Assembly (NCBI GenBank): GCA_003367665.1 | Contig: QKXI01000003.1 | Span: forward strand, 1 to 64,000 | Source of the DNA: Leifsonia sp. ku-ls | GTDB lineage: Bacteria > Actinomycetota > Actinomycetes > Actinomycetales > Microbacteriaceae | Length of the DNA: 64,000 bases | Direction: 5' to 3' | Shown here: piece by piece, positions 45,576 to 53,871 of the stretch | How positions within the stretch are numbered: the stretch's first letter is position 1 | Layout: each line of letters opens with the position of its first letter | Translations under genes and position numbers: made by a program | The notes under the pieces: model-generated | Seen by the model: only the letters and a program-made list of their open reading frames with translations | The model's database searches: none | Told to the model about the DNA's origin: nothing

Positions 45576-46879
45576 GTTCCATGTTCCGTTCCCTCGCCGG
45601 CGTCAACTACCGCATCTGGGCCGCGGGCGCGATCGTCTCCAATGTCGGCACCTGGATGCAGCGCACCGCGCAGGACTGGATCGTCCTGACCCAGCTGACC
45701 CACAACAACGCCGCCGCGGTCGGCATCGTCATGGCCCTGCAGTTCGGCCCGCAGCTGCTCCTGCTGCCGGTCACGGGATGGGCCGCCGACCACCTCGACC
45801 GCCGCAAGCTGCTCATGGCCACGCAGGGCGCGATGGGCACGCTCGGGCTGGGGCTCGGCATCCTGACCGTCACCGGCGCCGTGCAGCTCTGGCACGTCTA
45901 CCTGTTCGCGCTGCTGCTCGGCGTCGTCGCGGCGTTCGACGCCCCGGCGCGGCAGACGTTCGTCTCCGAGCTGGTCGCCGGCCCGAACCTGTCCAACGCG
46001 GTCGCCCTCAACTCCGCCTCCTTCAACGCGGCGCGCCTGATCGGCCCGGCCGTGGCCGGACTGCTCACGGCTGCCGTGGGCGCAGGCTGGGTCTTCCTCA
46101 TCAACGCGGCCACGTTCGGCGCGGTGCTGCTGTCGCTCGCGCTGCTGCGACGCGAGAAGCTGTACCGCACGGAGCGGGCGAAGCGCTCCCGGGGCAGCCT
46201 GGTGGACGGCTTCCGGTATGTGCGGCGCCGGCCGGACATCCTCGTCATCCTGATCATGGTGTTCCTGATCGGGACGTTCGGCCTCAACTTCCCGATCTTC
46301 ATCTCGACCATGTCGGTGAGCGTCTTCCACCAGGGCGCCGGCGAGTACGGCATCCTGTCGTCGATCATGGCGGTCGGCTCCGTGGTGGGCGCCCTGCTCT
46401 CCGCGCGCCGCGACCGACCGCGCATCTCGCTGCTGTTCGCCGGTGCTGCGTTCTTCGGCTTCGGCTGCGCGCTGGCGGCCGTGATGCCCACGTACTGGTT
46501 GTTCGCGGCGGCGCTGATCGTCATCGGCGTCTCGTCGCAGACCCTCATGACCACGGCCAACGGCACCGTGCAGATGACGACGGATCCGGTGCTCCGCGGC
46601 CGCGTGATGGCCATCTACATGGCGATCTTCATGGGCGGCACCCCGGTCGGTGCGCCGATCGTCGGCTGGGTGGCCGACACCTTCGGCCCGCGCTGGGCGA
46701 TGGGCGTCGGGGCGGCGAGCGGGTTCGCCGCGGCCCTCGTGGGTGTGTTCTACCTCGTGAAGTACCGCGGGATGCGCGTCCGCTTCTCCGGCCTGCGGCC
46801 ACGCGTCACCCTCGCAGCCCGGGAGGCCGTGCGCGAGGAGCTGGAGGAGACCGAGGCGACCGCCACCCGCACCTCCTGA
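45572..46879 (+). CDS. MFS transporter (EntS-like)
   Basis: A 435-residue twelve-helix transporter of the MFS_3/EntS type (opening RSLAGVNYRIWAAGAIVSNVGTWMQ; QDWIVLTQLTHNN; DAPARQTFVSELV). The loop GWAADHLDRRKLLMATQ (about 69-85) is the motif A. The tail after the last helix is charged. It exports a small molecule, perhaps a siderophore or drug. The GTG start lies in the MarR stop (GTGA), so the two are one operon under the MarR-bound promoter. Confidence 0.92.
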   Translation: MSSMFRSLAGVNYRIWAAGAIVSNVGTWMQRTAQDWIVLTQLTHNNAAAVGIVMALQFGPQLLLLPVTGWAADHLDRRKLLMATQGAMGTLGLGLGILTVTGAVQLWHVYLFALLLGVVAAFDAPARQTFVSELVAGPNLSNAVALNSASFNAARLIGPAVAGLLTAAVGAGWVFLINAATFGAVLLSLALLRREKLYRTERAKRSRGSLVDGFRYVRRRPDILVILIMVFLIGTFGLNFPIFISTMSVSVFHQGAGEYGILSSIMAVGSVVGALLSARRDRPRISLLFAGAAFFGFGCALAAVMPTYWLFAAALIVIGVSSQTLMTTANGTVQMTTDPVLRGRVMAIYMAIFMGGTPVGAPIVGWVADTFGPRWAMGVGAASGFAAALVGVFYLVKYRGMRVRFSGLRPRVTLAAREAVREELEETEATATRTS

Positions 46880-46902
46880 GCCGCGTGCGGTACGGTGCGG
46901 GG

Positions 46903-47865
46903 ATGTTCCCCGCGACCGCCCCGCATGCACACGGCTTCGTGCACAACCCCGACGGCGACAGCATCTACTGGGAGACCAGCGGCAACCCGCAAGGCCTGCC
47001 CGCACTCTGGCTGCACGGCGGCCCCGGCTCCGGTCTCGGCGCGGGCGGCTACCGCACGCGCTACGACCCCGCCGTCTTCCGCGTCGTCGGCATCGACCAG
47101 CGCGGCTGCGGCCGCAGCACCCCGCTCGTCGTGGACGCGCTCGACCGCCTCGCCGCGAACACGACGGACGGCCTCATCGCCGACATCGAGCTGGTGCGCG
47201 AGGAGCTCGGCATCGACCGCTGGCTCGTCACCGGCGGCTCCTGGGGCTCCACCCTCGCGCTGGCGTACGCCCTGGCGCACCCCGACCGGGTCGCCGGGAT
47301 CGTCCTCGGCGCGGTCACCACCACCGGCCGCGAGGAGGTGGACTGGATCACGGAGACGATGGGCCGCGTGTTCCCGGAGGCGTGGGAGGCGCTGGAGCGG
47401 GCGTCCCACCGGCGACCGGGCGAGCGCGTCGTCGAGGCGTACGCGCGCATCCTCGCCACCGGCGCGCCGGAGGAGCGCTCGGCGGCGGCCGAAGCGTGGG
47501 AGGCCTGGGAATCGACCCACGTCTCCCTCGACCCCAACTTCGTCCCGGGGCCGATGTTCGCGGATGCGACGAAGCGCGAGGTCTTCGCGACCCTCGTGAC
47601 CCACTACTGGGCGAACCTCGCCTTCCTGCCCGGCGAGCGCGCCATCCTGAACCGGGTGAAGGAGCTGGCGCACATCCCGGCCGTGCTCATCCACGGCCGC
47701 CACGACGTCAGTGGGCCCGTGATCACGCCGTGGCGTCTGCACCGCCGCTGGCCCGCGAGCCGGCTCATCGTGGTCGAGGGCGAAGGCCACTGGGGCCCGG
47801 AGGCGACCCGGATCATGGCGGAGGCGATCAGCGGGTTCGCCCGGCAGGGAGAATGGGTGGCGTGA
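46903..47865 (+). CDS. pip: Proline iminopeptidase
   Basis: A 320-residue S33 alpha/beta hydrolase that frees N-terminal proline from peptides. Motifs: LWLHGGPGSGLGAGGYRTRYDP (oxyanion HGGPG, about 33-54), VVGIDQRGCGRSTP (about 60-73), the elbow VTGGSWGSTLALAYALAHP (Ser about 109) and LIHGRHDVSGPV with the Asp; the His is in GEGHWGPE. The ATG is six bases after TACGGT (46891-46896), leaderless. It is cytoplasmic. The stop overlaps the following kinase-like gene. Confidence 0.93.
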   Translation: MFPATAPHAHGFVHNPDGDSIYWETSGNPQGLPALWLHGGPGSGLGAGGYRTRYDPAVFRVVGIDQRGCGRSTPLVVDALDRLAANTTDGLIADIELVREELGIDRWLVTGGSWGSTLALAYALAHPDRVAGIVLGAVTTTGREEVDWITETMGRVFPEAWEALERASHRRPGERVVEAYARILATGAPEERSAAAEAWEAWESTHVSLDPNFVPGPMFADATKREVFATLVTHYWANLAFLPGERAILNRVKELAHIPAVLIHGRHDVSGPVITPWRLHRRWPASRLIVVEGEGHWGPEATRIMAEAISGFARQGEWVA

Positions 47866-48527
47866 CCTCCTCCCCCGGCCTGACCGCGCTCGCCGAACGC
47901 GCCATCGCACTGCTCCCACACGGCGGCCGCGCCATCGTCGGCGTCGCGGGGAGCCCCGGTTCGGGCAAGACGACGCTCGCGCGGGCCGTCGCGCGCCGGG
48001 TGAACGAGCTCGCCGGCGACGGCACCGCGGTGCACCTGCCCATGGACGGCTTCCACCTCGCGAACGCCACCCTCGACGCGCTCGGCCGCCACGACCGCAA
48101 GGGCGCGATCGACACGTTCGACGGCTGGGGGTTCGCCGCCCTGCTGGAGCGCGTCCTCACCGAGACGGCCAACCCGGTCTACGCCCCCGCCTTCGAGCGC
48201 ACCGTCGACGAGCCCGTGGCCGGGTCCATCGCGGTCGAGCCCGGGACGCGGCTGGTCGTGGTCGAGGGCAACTACCTGCTGGTCGATGCCGCCCCGTGGA
48301 CGCGCATCCCGCCGCTCCTCGCCGAGTCCTGGTTCGTCTCGACCCCGGAGCACGAGCGGATGCGCCGCCTCGTCGACCGCCACACCCGCCACGGCCGCAC
48401 CCCGGAGGCGGCGACGGCGTGGGCCCGCGACGTCGACGGCGCCAACGCGGTGCTCATCGAGGCGTCGCGCCCACGGGCCGACCTGGTCGTGGACGGCACC
48501 ACCGGACTCCCAGCCGCAGGCGCCTAG
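47853..48527 (+). CDS. P-loop nucleoside/sugar kinase-like protein
   Basis: A 224-residue kinase of the uridine-kinase/phosphoribulokinase/FrcK-like group. Walker A is GVAGSPGSGKTTLARAVARR (about 30-49), followed by VHLPMDGFHLANATLDALGR, KGAIDTFDGWGF and VVVEGNYLLVDAAPWTRI, a pattern of nucleoside/pantothenate or fructose kinases. The lid has RLVDRHTRHGRTPEAATAWARDVDGANA. It phosphorylates a small nucleoside or sugar; substrate unclear. ATG 47853 has GGGAG close upstream; GTG 47862 (GTGA overlap with pip stop) is the alternative. Confidence 0.85.
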   Translation: MGGVTSSPGLTALAERAIALLPHGGRAIVGVAGSPGSGKTTLARAVARRVNELAGDGTAVHLPMDGFHLANATLDALGRHDRKGAIDTFDGWGFAALLERVLTETANPVYAPAFERTVDEPVAGSIAVEPGTRLVVVEGNYLLVDAAPWTRIPPLLAESWFVSTPEHERMRRLVDRHTRHGRTPEAATAWARDVDGANAVLIEASRPRADLVVDGTTGLPAAGA

Positions 48528-48536
48528 TCTGGAGCC

Positions 48537-48794
48537 ATGACCTCCCCGACCGCTTCGTTCGACCGCGTGACCATGTTCGGCGCCGACTGGTGCCGCGACT
48601 GCATCCGCTCGAAGGCCCTCCTCGACCGCCTCGGCACCGACTACGAGTACATCGACCTCGTCGCCCGCCCCGAAGAGGCCGACCGAGCCCACGAGATCAG
48701 CGGCCGCACCAACATCCCGGTGATCGTCTTCCCCGACGGCCGCCACCTGGTCGAGCCGACCGACCCGGAGCTGGAGGCGGCGCTCAAGGGGTGA
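48537..48794 (+). CDS. Glutaredoxin-family protein (mycoredoxin-like)
   Basis: An 85-residue thioredoxin-fold redox protein. The active site is WCRDC (about 18-22) in VTMFGADWCRDCIRSKALLD, and TNIPVIVFPDG holds the cis-Pro. It resembles actinobacterial mycoredoxins, which use mycothiol to reduce disulfides. ATG 48537 lies six bases after TAGTCT, which itself overlaps the stop of the kinase-like gene, a leaderless pattern. Confidence 0.9.
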   Translation: MTSPTASFDRVTMFGADWCRDCIRSKALLDRLGTDYEYIDLVARPEEADRAHEISGRTNIPVIVFPDGRHLVEPTDPELEAALKG

Positions 48795-48804
48795 TAGGGG
48801 CGGT

Positions 48805-49197
48805 CTAGGCGGGCAACACTCGCACGATCCGCTCGAGCCCGGCGAAGTCGTCCACGTTGTGGGTCACGACGCAGGCGTTGTGGGCACGGGCGGTGGCGGC
48901 GATCATCAGGTCGGCGATCCGGCCTCGAGGGCTTCTCCCCGCGGCGAAGACGGCCTCGACGATCCGGCCGTAGTACTGGGCCGCGAGGTCGTCGAAGGGC
49001 AGGCCACGCCCGAAGGCACGCCGTATCTCCATCAGGTGCAGCCGTCGCTCCGCGGTCACCCTCGCGTCGAGACCCGGCCGGACCACTCCCTGCTCGAGCT
49101 CCGCATAGCTGATCGACGAGATCGCCGCCTCCGAGACATCGTCCGGAAGGCGATAGGCACCCGCGATGAGGACGTTGGTGTCGAGCAGCGCCCTCAT
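48805..49197 (-). CDS. vapC: PIN-domain toxin VapC
   Basis: A 130-residue PIN-domain RNase. The acidic residues that bind metal are seen in MRALLDTNVLIAG (Asp about 6), SYAELEQGV (Glu about 40), and RIADLMIAATARAHNACVVTHNVDDF (Asp about 97 and 115). It would cleave tRNA or mRNA. It overlaps the antitoxin gene by ATGA at 49194-49197. The start is set by this overlap rather than the GTG just upstream. Confidence 0.93.
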   Translation of the reverse strand: MRALLDTNVLIAGAYRLPDDVSEAAISSISYAELEQGVVRPGLDARVTAERRLHLMEIRRAFGRGLPFDDLAAQYYGRIVEAVFAAGRSPRGRIADLMIAATARAHNACVVTHNVDDFAGLERIVRVLPA

Positions 49198-49463
49198 GAC
49201 CACGGGTCCCGGAGGTCGGAGTTTGCACGCTGCTCGCGCAGTTCGGCGGCCAAGGCCTCATCGCCCGGCACGGCGAGGAGCGAACGCACCCGGTCTGCCG
49301 GAACCCAGGCGGACCCCTCGTGAGGGACGACGTCGGCGATCGCGCGACCGTGGCTGGTGATGACGTACGTCTCTCCGTCCTGCACCTCGTCGAGCATCCG
49401 GGTCGGGTTCTGGCGAAGCTGACCGACCGTGATGGTGTGCGGAGCGGAAGCGGTTTCGATCAC
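49194..49463 (-). CDS. Phd/YefM-family antitoxin
   Basis: An 89-residue antitoxin. The Phd-type DNA-binding N-terminus reads HTITVGQLRQNPTRMLDEVQ, then DGETYVITSHGRAIADVVP, the loop typical of YefM/Phd; the C-terminal acidic helices bind VapC. I chose the GTG at 49463 because TACGAT (49470-49475) is six bases upstream with TAGACA as -35 16 bases further and a palindrome covering that -35. A TTG start nine codons earlier would lie within the palindrome. It forms a bicistron with vapC. Confidence 0.9.
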   Translation of the reverse strand: MIETASAPHTITVGQLRQNPTRMLDEVQDGETYVITSHGRAIADVVPHEGSAWVPADRVRSLLAVPGDEALAAELREQRANSDLRDPWS

Positions 49464-49469
49464 GGAACC

Positions 49470-49499
49470 ATCGTAGCGATTCGTAGACAAATGTCTACG
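49470..49499 (-). promoter_or_regulatory. Phd-VapC promoter and operator
   Basis: On the minus strand TAGACA (49492-49497) and TACGAT (49470-49475) are 16 bases apart, with the GTG six bases later. CGTAGACAAATGTCTACG (49482-49499) is a perfect palindrome over the -35. The stop codon of the upstream MBL gene (49495) lies inside the palindrome. Confidence 0.8.
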
Positions 49500-50127
49500 C
49501 CCCCACGAACCGCCCCGGCGCCCCGTGCCCTGGCAGCACCAGCCGCGGGCGCGACGCCGTGATCGCGGCCAGTGTCGCGTCCGCCGCCGCGCGGTCCGAG
49601 ATGAGGAGGCCCGGGAAGTGCACGAGGCGGCCGCGGGACAGCCGGCCGGAGTCGCCGACGAGCGCGACCCCGCGCCAGCGCACGAGGTGGTGTCCCGGCG
49701 TGTGACCCGGTCCCGGCACGGCCACCACTCCCGGCGCGACCTCGGTTTCGGCGTCGTCGGGAAGCTCGGTCAGCCGGGGAAGTTCGGCGCGACCCAGCCA
49801 GCCGAAGCGCATCATGGCGCGGCGGGTCCGCGTCGGCGGCGGCACGTCGCCGCGCAGGATCCGCGCGTCGGCCGCACCGAGCCAGACCGTCGCACCGGTC
49901 GCCCGCTGCACGGCCGCCGCCCCGCCGACGTGGTCGGGGTCGTAGTGCGTGAGCACGACGTCCGTCACGCGCGGGATGCGCGCCGCGGACAGCTCGGCCA
50001 CCACCCTGTCGGCGCTCGATGAGAGGCCGGTGTCGACGAGCACCGCGCGCTCCCCCACCTCCAGCAGGTAGGAGTTGCCCGCGCGCGCCGCGTCCACTCG
50101 GTACAGACCTTCGATGACCTCGCGCAT
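49495..50127 (-). CDS. MBL-fold metallo-hydrolase
   Basis: A 210-residue metallo-beta-lactamase-fold protein. The metal motif reads THYDPDHVGGAA (about 60-71); the second His of HxHxDH is Asp, a variant seen in part of this family. Further ligands are in GPGHTPGHHLV (about 138-148), GDSGRLSRG and PGHGAPGRF. It could be a thioesterase or other ester hydrolase. ATG 50127 is six bases after TAGCAT (50134-50139), leaderless. The stop is inside the Phd-VapC operator, so read-through transcription would enter the toxin-antitoxin genes. Confidence 0.88.
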   Translation of the reverse strand: MREVIEGLYRVDAARAGNSYLLEVGERAVLVDTGLSSSADRVVAELSAARIPRVTDVVLTHYDPDHVGGAAAVQRATGATVWLGAADARILRGDVPPPTRTRRAMMRFGWLGRAELPRLTELPDDAETEVAPGVVAVPGPGHTPGHHLVRWRGVALVGDSGRLSRGRLVHFPGLLISDRAAADATLAAITASRPRLVLPGHGAPGRFVGA

Positions 50128-50145
50128 GGTGGGATGCTAGTCCTC

Positions 50146-50943
50146 ATGGCCGACCCGGACATCGCCTCCCTCCGCGCCGGCGCCGCGGAACGGGCTCGCG
50201 CCAGGGCCACCGAACCGTTCGACGGCGAGGTGCACGATGACGCGATCGGCGCCGTGCCCGTGCGGTGGTACCGACCGCGACCTCTCGACCGTCCCGACAG
50301 CGGGGTGGTGTTCCTGCACGGCGGGTACGGCATCCTCGGCGACCTCGACCTGCAGGACGGGTACTGCCGACGCATCGCAGGGCGCCTCCGCGTCACCGTG
50401 CTCTCGGTCGGCTACCGCCTGGCGCCGGAGGCCACACTCGCCGACTCGGGCGCCGACGCGGTCGCGGGGGCCGCTGCGCTGCGGGCGGCGGGGATCGGTC
50501 GGGTGCTGCTCTGGGGCGACTCCGCCGGCGGCGCGGTGGCCCTGGCCGCGGCACGGCGCGCACCCGTCGCCGGGCTGGCGCTCACCAACCCGAACGTCGA
50601 CCTCAGCCTCTCCCGCTACGACGACGCCGCGCCCGGCGGGCCCGGCCGGGAGCTGTCCGAGGGGGCATTCCTGCGCTGGTCGGACGTCGTGAACCTCGCC
50701 GACGCGCCGGACCTCGCCGCCGACGCGCACGGCCTTCCGCCGGTGTTCGTCGCGGTCGGATCGGAGGACTCCCTCCTGCCCGACGCCCACCACCTCGCCG
50801 AGCGGTGCGCGAGCGCGGGGGTCCCGGTCGAACTGCGCATCGTGCCCGGCGCGTCGCACGCCTTCATGACGGCCGGGGACCGCGACGCCGCCGACCGGGT
50901 CATCGACGAGGCGGGGCGTCTCCTGCTGCCGGCACGGGGCTGA
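50146..50943 (+). CDS. Alpha/beta hydrolase (HSL/acetyl-esterase type)
   Basis: A 265-residue esterase of the hormone-sensitive-lipase family. The oxyanion motif is VVFLHGGYGILGD (HGGG family; about 56-68), SVGYRLAPEAT follows, and the nucleophile elbow is LLWGDSAGGAVALAAA (about 124-139). Asp and His lie in VAVGSEDSLLPDAHH and PGASHAFMTAG. It is cytoplasmic. ATG 50146 sits with GATGCT seven bases upstream, and it is divergent from the MBL gene with the two -10-like elements overlapping. Confidence 0.9.
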   Translation: MADPDIASLRAGAAERARARATEPFDGEVHDDAIGAVPVRWYRPRPLDRPDSGVVFLHGGYGILGDLDLQDGYCRRIAGRLRVTVLSVGYRLAPEATLADSGADAVAGAAALRAAGIGRVLLWGDSAGGAVALAAARRAPVAGLALTNPNVDLSLSRYDDAAPGGPGRELSEGAFLRWSDVVNLADAPDLAADAHGLPPVFVAVGSEDSLLPDAHHLAERCASAGVPVELRIVPGASHAFMTAGDRDAADRVIDEAGRLLLPARG

Positions 50944-51024
50944 GCCGATTCATCGTCGCCGGCGCGCAATCCCATCCACATCTTCTGTTGGACATCGGCG
51001 CACCGGCGGCGGAGAGTGGCGAGC

Positions 51025-51996
51025 ATGGAGTACACACACCTGGGCCGATCCGGCCTGAAGGTCTCGCGCATCGTCCTCGGCACCATGAACTTCGGGCCGC
51101 AGACGAGCGAAGAGGATTCCCACCGGATCATGGACGCCGCGCACGACGCCGGCGTCAACTACTTCGACACCGCCAACGTCTACGGCCAGCATGTCGGCCG
51201 CGGAGCCACGGAGACGATCGTCGGCAACTGGTTCGCTCAGGGCGGCGGCCGCCGCGAGCGCACGGTGCTCGCCACCAAGCTGTACGGCGACATGGGCGAC
51301 TGGCCGAACGAGAACAGGCTGTCGGCGCTCAACATCCGCCGCGCCCTCGACGCGAGCCTGAAGCGGCTGCAGACCGACTACATCGACATCTACCAGTTCC
51401 ACCACATCGACCGGGACACCCCCTGGGACGAGATCTGGCAGGGCATCGAGACGGCGATCGCGCAGGGCAAGATCCTGTACGCCGGTTCGAGCAACTTCGC
51501 CGGCTGGCACATCGCGACGGCGCAGGCGGAGGCGCGCAGGCGCAACCTGCTCGGCCTCGTCAGCGAGCAGTCCATCTACAACCTCCTGACCCGTCAGATC
51601 GAGCTGGAGGTGCTGCCCGCCGCTCAGGCCAGCGGCGTCGGCGTCATCGCCTGGTCGCCGCTGCACGGCGGGCTGCTCGGCGGGGTGGTCCGCAAGCAGA
51701 ACGAGGGCAAGCGGCGGCTGGAGGGACGCGCGGCGGAGACGCTGGAGAAGCACCGCGACGCCATCGAGGCGTACGAGGCGTTCGCGGACGAGCTCGGCCA
51801 CGAGCCCGGTGACCTCGCGCTGGCCTGGCTGCTGTCGCGACCCGGCGTGACCGGACCGATCATCGGGCCGCGTACACACGAGCAGCTGGAGGGCGGCCTG
51901 CGCGCGCTCGACATCCACCTGGACGAGCAGGCGCTCGCCCGTCTCGACGAGATCTTCCCCGGCCACAAGACGGCGCCGGAAGACTACGCCTGGTGA
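51025..51996 (+). CDS. Aldo/keto reductase (IolS/YghZ-like)
   Basis: A 323-residue NADPH-dependent aldo/keto reductase. It starts MEYTHLGRSGLKVSRIVLGTMNFG. The catalytic tetrad is Asp in YFDTANVYG (about 50), Tyr in the same motif, Lys in LATKLYGD and His in IYQFHHID. The C-terminal GPIIGPRTHEQLE is the cofactor phosphate region. Its substrate is a carbonyl compound or sugar. GGAG lies upstream of ATG 51025. A second member of the family follows 31 bases on. Confidence 0.92.
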   Translation: MEYTHLGRSGLKVSRIVLGTMNFGPQTSEEDSHRIMDAAHDAGVNYFDTANVYGQHVGRGATETIVGNWFAQGGGRRERTVLATKLYGDMGDWPNENRLSALNIRRALDASLKRLQTDYIDIYQFHHIDRDTPWDEIWQGIETAIAQGKILYAGSSNFAGWHIATAQAEARRRNLLGLVSEQSIYNLLTRQIELEVLPAAQASGVGVIAWSPLHGGLLGGVVRKQNEGKRRLEGRAAETLEKHRDAIEAYEAFADELGHEPGDLALAWLLSRPGVTGPIIGPRTHEQLEGGLRALDIHLDEQALARLDEIFPGHKTAPEDYAW

Positions 51997-52027
51997 CCCT
52001 GGGCACACGGAACACGAGAGGACACGA

Positions 52028-52888
52028 ATGAGGACACGCACCATCGGCGACGTCGAGGTCTCGGCGATCGGGCTCGGCGGGATGCCGATGTCGATCGAGG
52101 GCCGCCCTGACCGTGAACGCTCGGTGAAGACCATCCACGCCGCCCTCGACGAGGGCGTGACGTTCATCGACACGGCCGACGCCTACCATTTGCACGCCGA
52201 CGAGGTCGGTCACAACGAGGAGCTGATCGCGGAGGCCCTGCGCAGCTGGGACGGCGACGCCTCCGCGGTGCTGGTCGCGACCAAGGGCGGCCACCTCCGC
52301 CCGGGCGACGGCTCGTGGACCGTGAACGGCCGCCCGGAGTACCTGAAGGAGGCCGCAAAGGCCTCGCTTCGCCGGCTCGGCGGCGACGCCATCGGGCTCT
52401 ACCAGTTCCACCGGCCCGACCCGGAGGTGCCGTACGCCGAGTCGGTCGGCGCGCTGCGCGACCTGCTCGACGAGGGCGTCATCCGCATGGCCGGCATCTC
52501 CAACGCGAACCCGGAGCAGATCCGGGAGGCGAACGAGGTCCTCGGCGGCCGGCTGGTGTCGGTGCAGAACCAGTTCTCGCCGGCGTTCCGGTCGAGCGAG
52601 CCGGAGCTGCGCCTGGCGGACGAGCTCGGCATCGCGTTCCTGCCGTGGAGCCCGCTCGGCGGCATCACCTCGGCGGGCGACCTCGGCAGCCGGTTCGAGC
52701 CGTTCAAGGACGTCGCGGACGCCCGCGGGATCAGCCCGCAGGTGGTGGCGCTCGCGTGGCACCTGGCGCAGAGCCCGCACGTCATCCCGATCCCCGGCTC
52801 GTCGCGTCCCGAGACGATCCGCGACTCGGTCACCGCCGTGGATGTGGAACTCACCCCCGAAGAGCTCGCCGCCCTCGACGCCGCCTGA
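52028..52888 (+). CDS. Aldo/keto reductase
   Basis: A 286-residue reductase of the same superfamily but a different subgroup, with Asp/Tyr in FIDTADAYHLHADEVGHNEE (about 43-62), Lys in VATKGGH and His in LYQFHRPDPEVP. FLPWSPLGG and IPIPGSSRPETIRDSV complete the pattern. GAGAGGACACGA lies before the ATG. Probably co-transcribed with the preceding reductase; a long inverted repeat ends the unit. Confidence 0.92.
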   Translation: MRTRTIGDVEVSAIGLGGMPMSIEGRPDRERSVKTIHAALDEGVTFIDTADAYHLHADEVGHNEELIAEALRSWDGDASAVLVATKGGHLRPGDGSWTVNGRPEYLKEAAKASLRRLGGDAIGLYQFHRPDPEVPYAESVGALRDLLDEGVIRMAGISNANPEQIREANEVLGGRLVSVQNQFSPAFRSSEPELRLADELGIAFLPWSPLGGITSAGDLGSRFEPFKDVADARGISPQVVALAWHLAQSPHVIPIPGSSRPETIRDSVTAVDVELTPEELAALDAA

Positions 52889-52899
52889 TCCAAGCCGAC

Positions 52900-52954
52900 A
52901 GCTCCTGAGTTTTTCGACCGATCCGCCGCGATCCGGTCGAAGAACTCAGGAGCT
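52900..52954. terminator. 21-bp-arm inverted repeat between convergent genes
   Basis: Arms 52900-52920 and 52934-52954 pair except for one mismatch around 13 bases. The left arm carries TTTTT. It lies between the aldo/keto reductase and the convergent LysR gene, whose stop is in the right arm; it probably terminates both. Confidence 0.75.
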
Positions 52955-53824
52955 CTTTGCCTGGGGGCGGAGCTGGGCGAGGAAGGCGGAGGCGGCGGGG
53001 CTTGGCTGGTCGGCGACCGCGACCGCGACCGTCCAGTCCGGGGCGTCCTGAAGCGGGACCGCGCGGAGCGCGTCCGGCCGCTTGCGGGCGAAGCTCGTCG
53101 GAACGACGGCCACGCCGAGGTTGTAGCCGACCAGGTCGAGCAGCGGGTGGACGTCGTTCACCTCCATCGCCGCGCGGTAGTCGAACCCGGCGGCCGCGAA
53201 CGCGCGACGCGCCAGCGCCTGGGCGCCCCAGCCCTCCTGGAAGCCGACGAGCGGCTCACCGCGCAGGCTCTCCAGCGGGATGCTCTCCATGCGCGCGAAC
53301 CGGTGCTCTGGATGGCACAGCACCAGCATCTCCTGCGTGCTCAACCGGCGCAGGCGGACGCCGGGCGGCGTGTGTCCGGTGTCGACCACCAGCGCGACGT
53401 CGGTGCGCCCACCCGCCACGTCGTCGATCAGCTCCTCGGACCCGGAGTAGCGCAGCCGCACCTCGACACCGGGGTTCGCGGTGCGGAACGCCGCCAGTTC
53501 GGCCGGGAGGTCGACGGACCCGAGGCACGGCTCGGCGCCGATGGTCAGGCGTCCGCGCAGCAGGCCGCGCACGGCCGCGACGGCGTCGCGTGCGGCGGCG
53601 GCGCTCGCGAGCGTGCGCACCGAGTCGGCGAGCAGGGCCTGCCCGGCCGCGGTCAGCTCGACCCGGCGGGTGCTGCGGACGAACAACGACGTGCCCAGCT
53701 CCTGCTCGAGCGAGCGGATGGATGCGGACAGCCCGGACTGGGAGATGCGCAGCAACTCGGCCGCGCGGGTGAAGTGGCGCTCCTCCGCGACGGCGACGAA
53801 GTGCTGCAGTTGGCGCAGTTCCAT
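52946..53824 (-). CDS. LysR-family transcriptional regulator
   Basis: A 292-residue LysR protein. The N-terminal HTH (residues about 1-62: MELRQLQHFVAVAEERHFTRAAELL and ISQSGLSASIRSLEQELGTSLF) is followed by a linker helix and the effector-binding domain (about 90-290; GRLTIGAEPCLGSVDLPAELAAF and LGVAVVPTSFA). It is convergent with the aldo/keto reductases and could respond to an aldehyde or aromatic. Start ATG 53824. Confidence 0.93.
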   Translation of the reverse strand: MELRQLQHFVAVAEERHFTRAAELLRISQSGLSASIRSLEQELGTSLFVRSTRRVELTAAGQALLADSVRTLASAAAARDAVAAVRGLLRGRLTIGAEPCLGSVDLPAELAAFRTANPGVEVRLRYSGSEELIDDVAGGRTDVALVVDTGHTPPGVRLRRLSTQEMLVLCHPEHRFARMESIPLESLRGEPLVGFQEGWGAQALARRAFAAAGFDYRAAMEVNDVHPLLDLVGYNLGVAVVPTSFARKRPDALRAVPLQDAPDWTVAVAVADQPSPAASAFLAQLRPQAKSS

Positions 53825-53871
53825 TGTGCGATGGTACTGCTGAATGGTCGACCGCTGACAAGCGGAGGCTC

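Noticed and set aside
45778-47865. A 695-codon frame that would join the MFS region and the proline iminopeptidase
   Set aside because: Only the part from 46903 is protein-like; the earlier part is out of frame in the MFS gene, and a leaderless start fits 46903.
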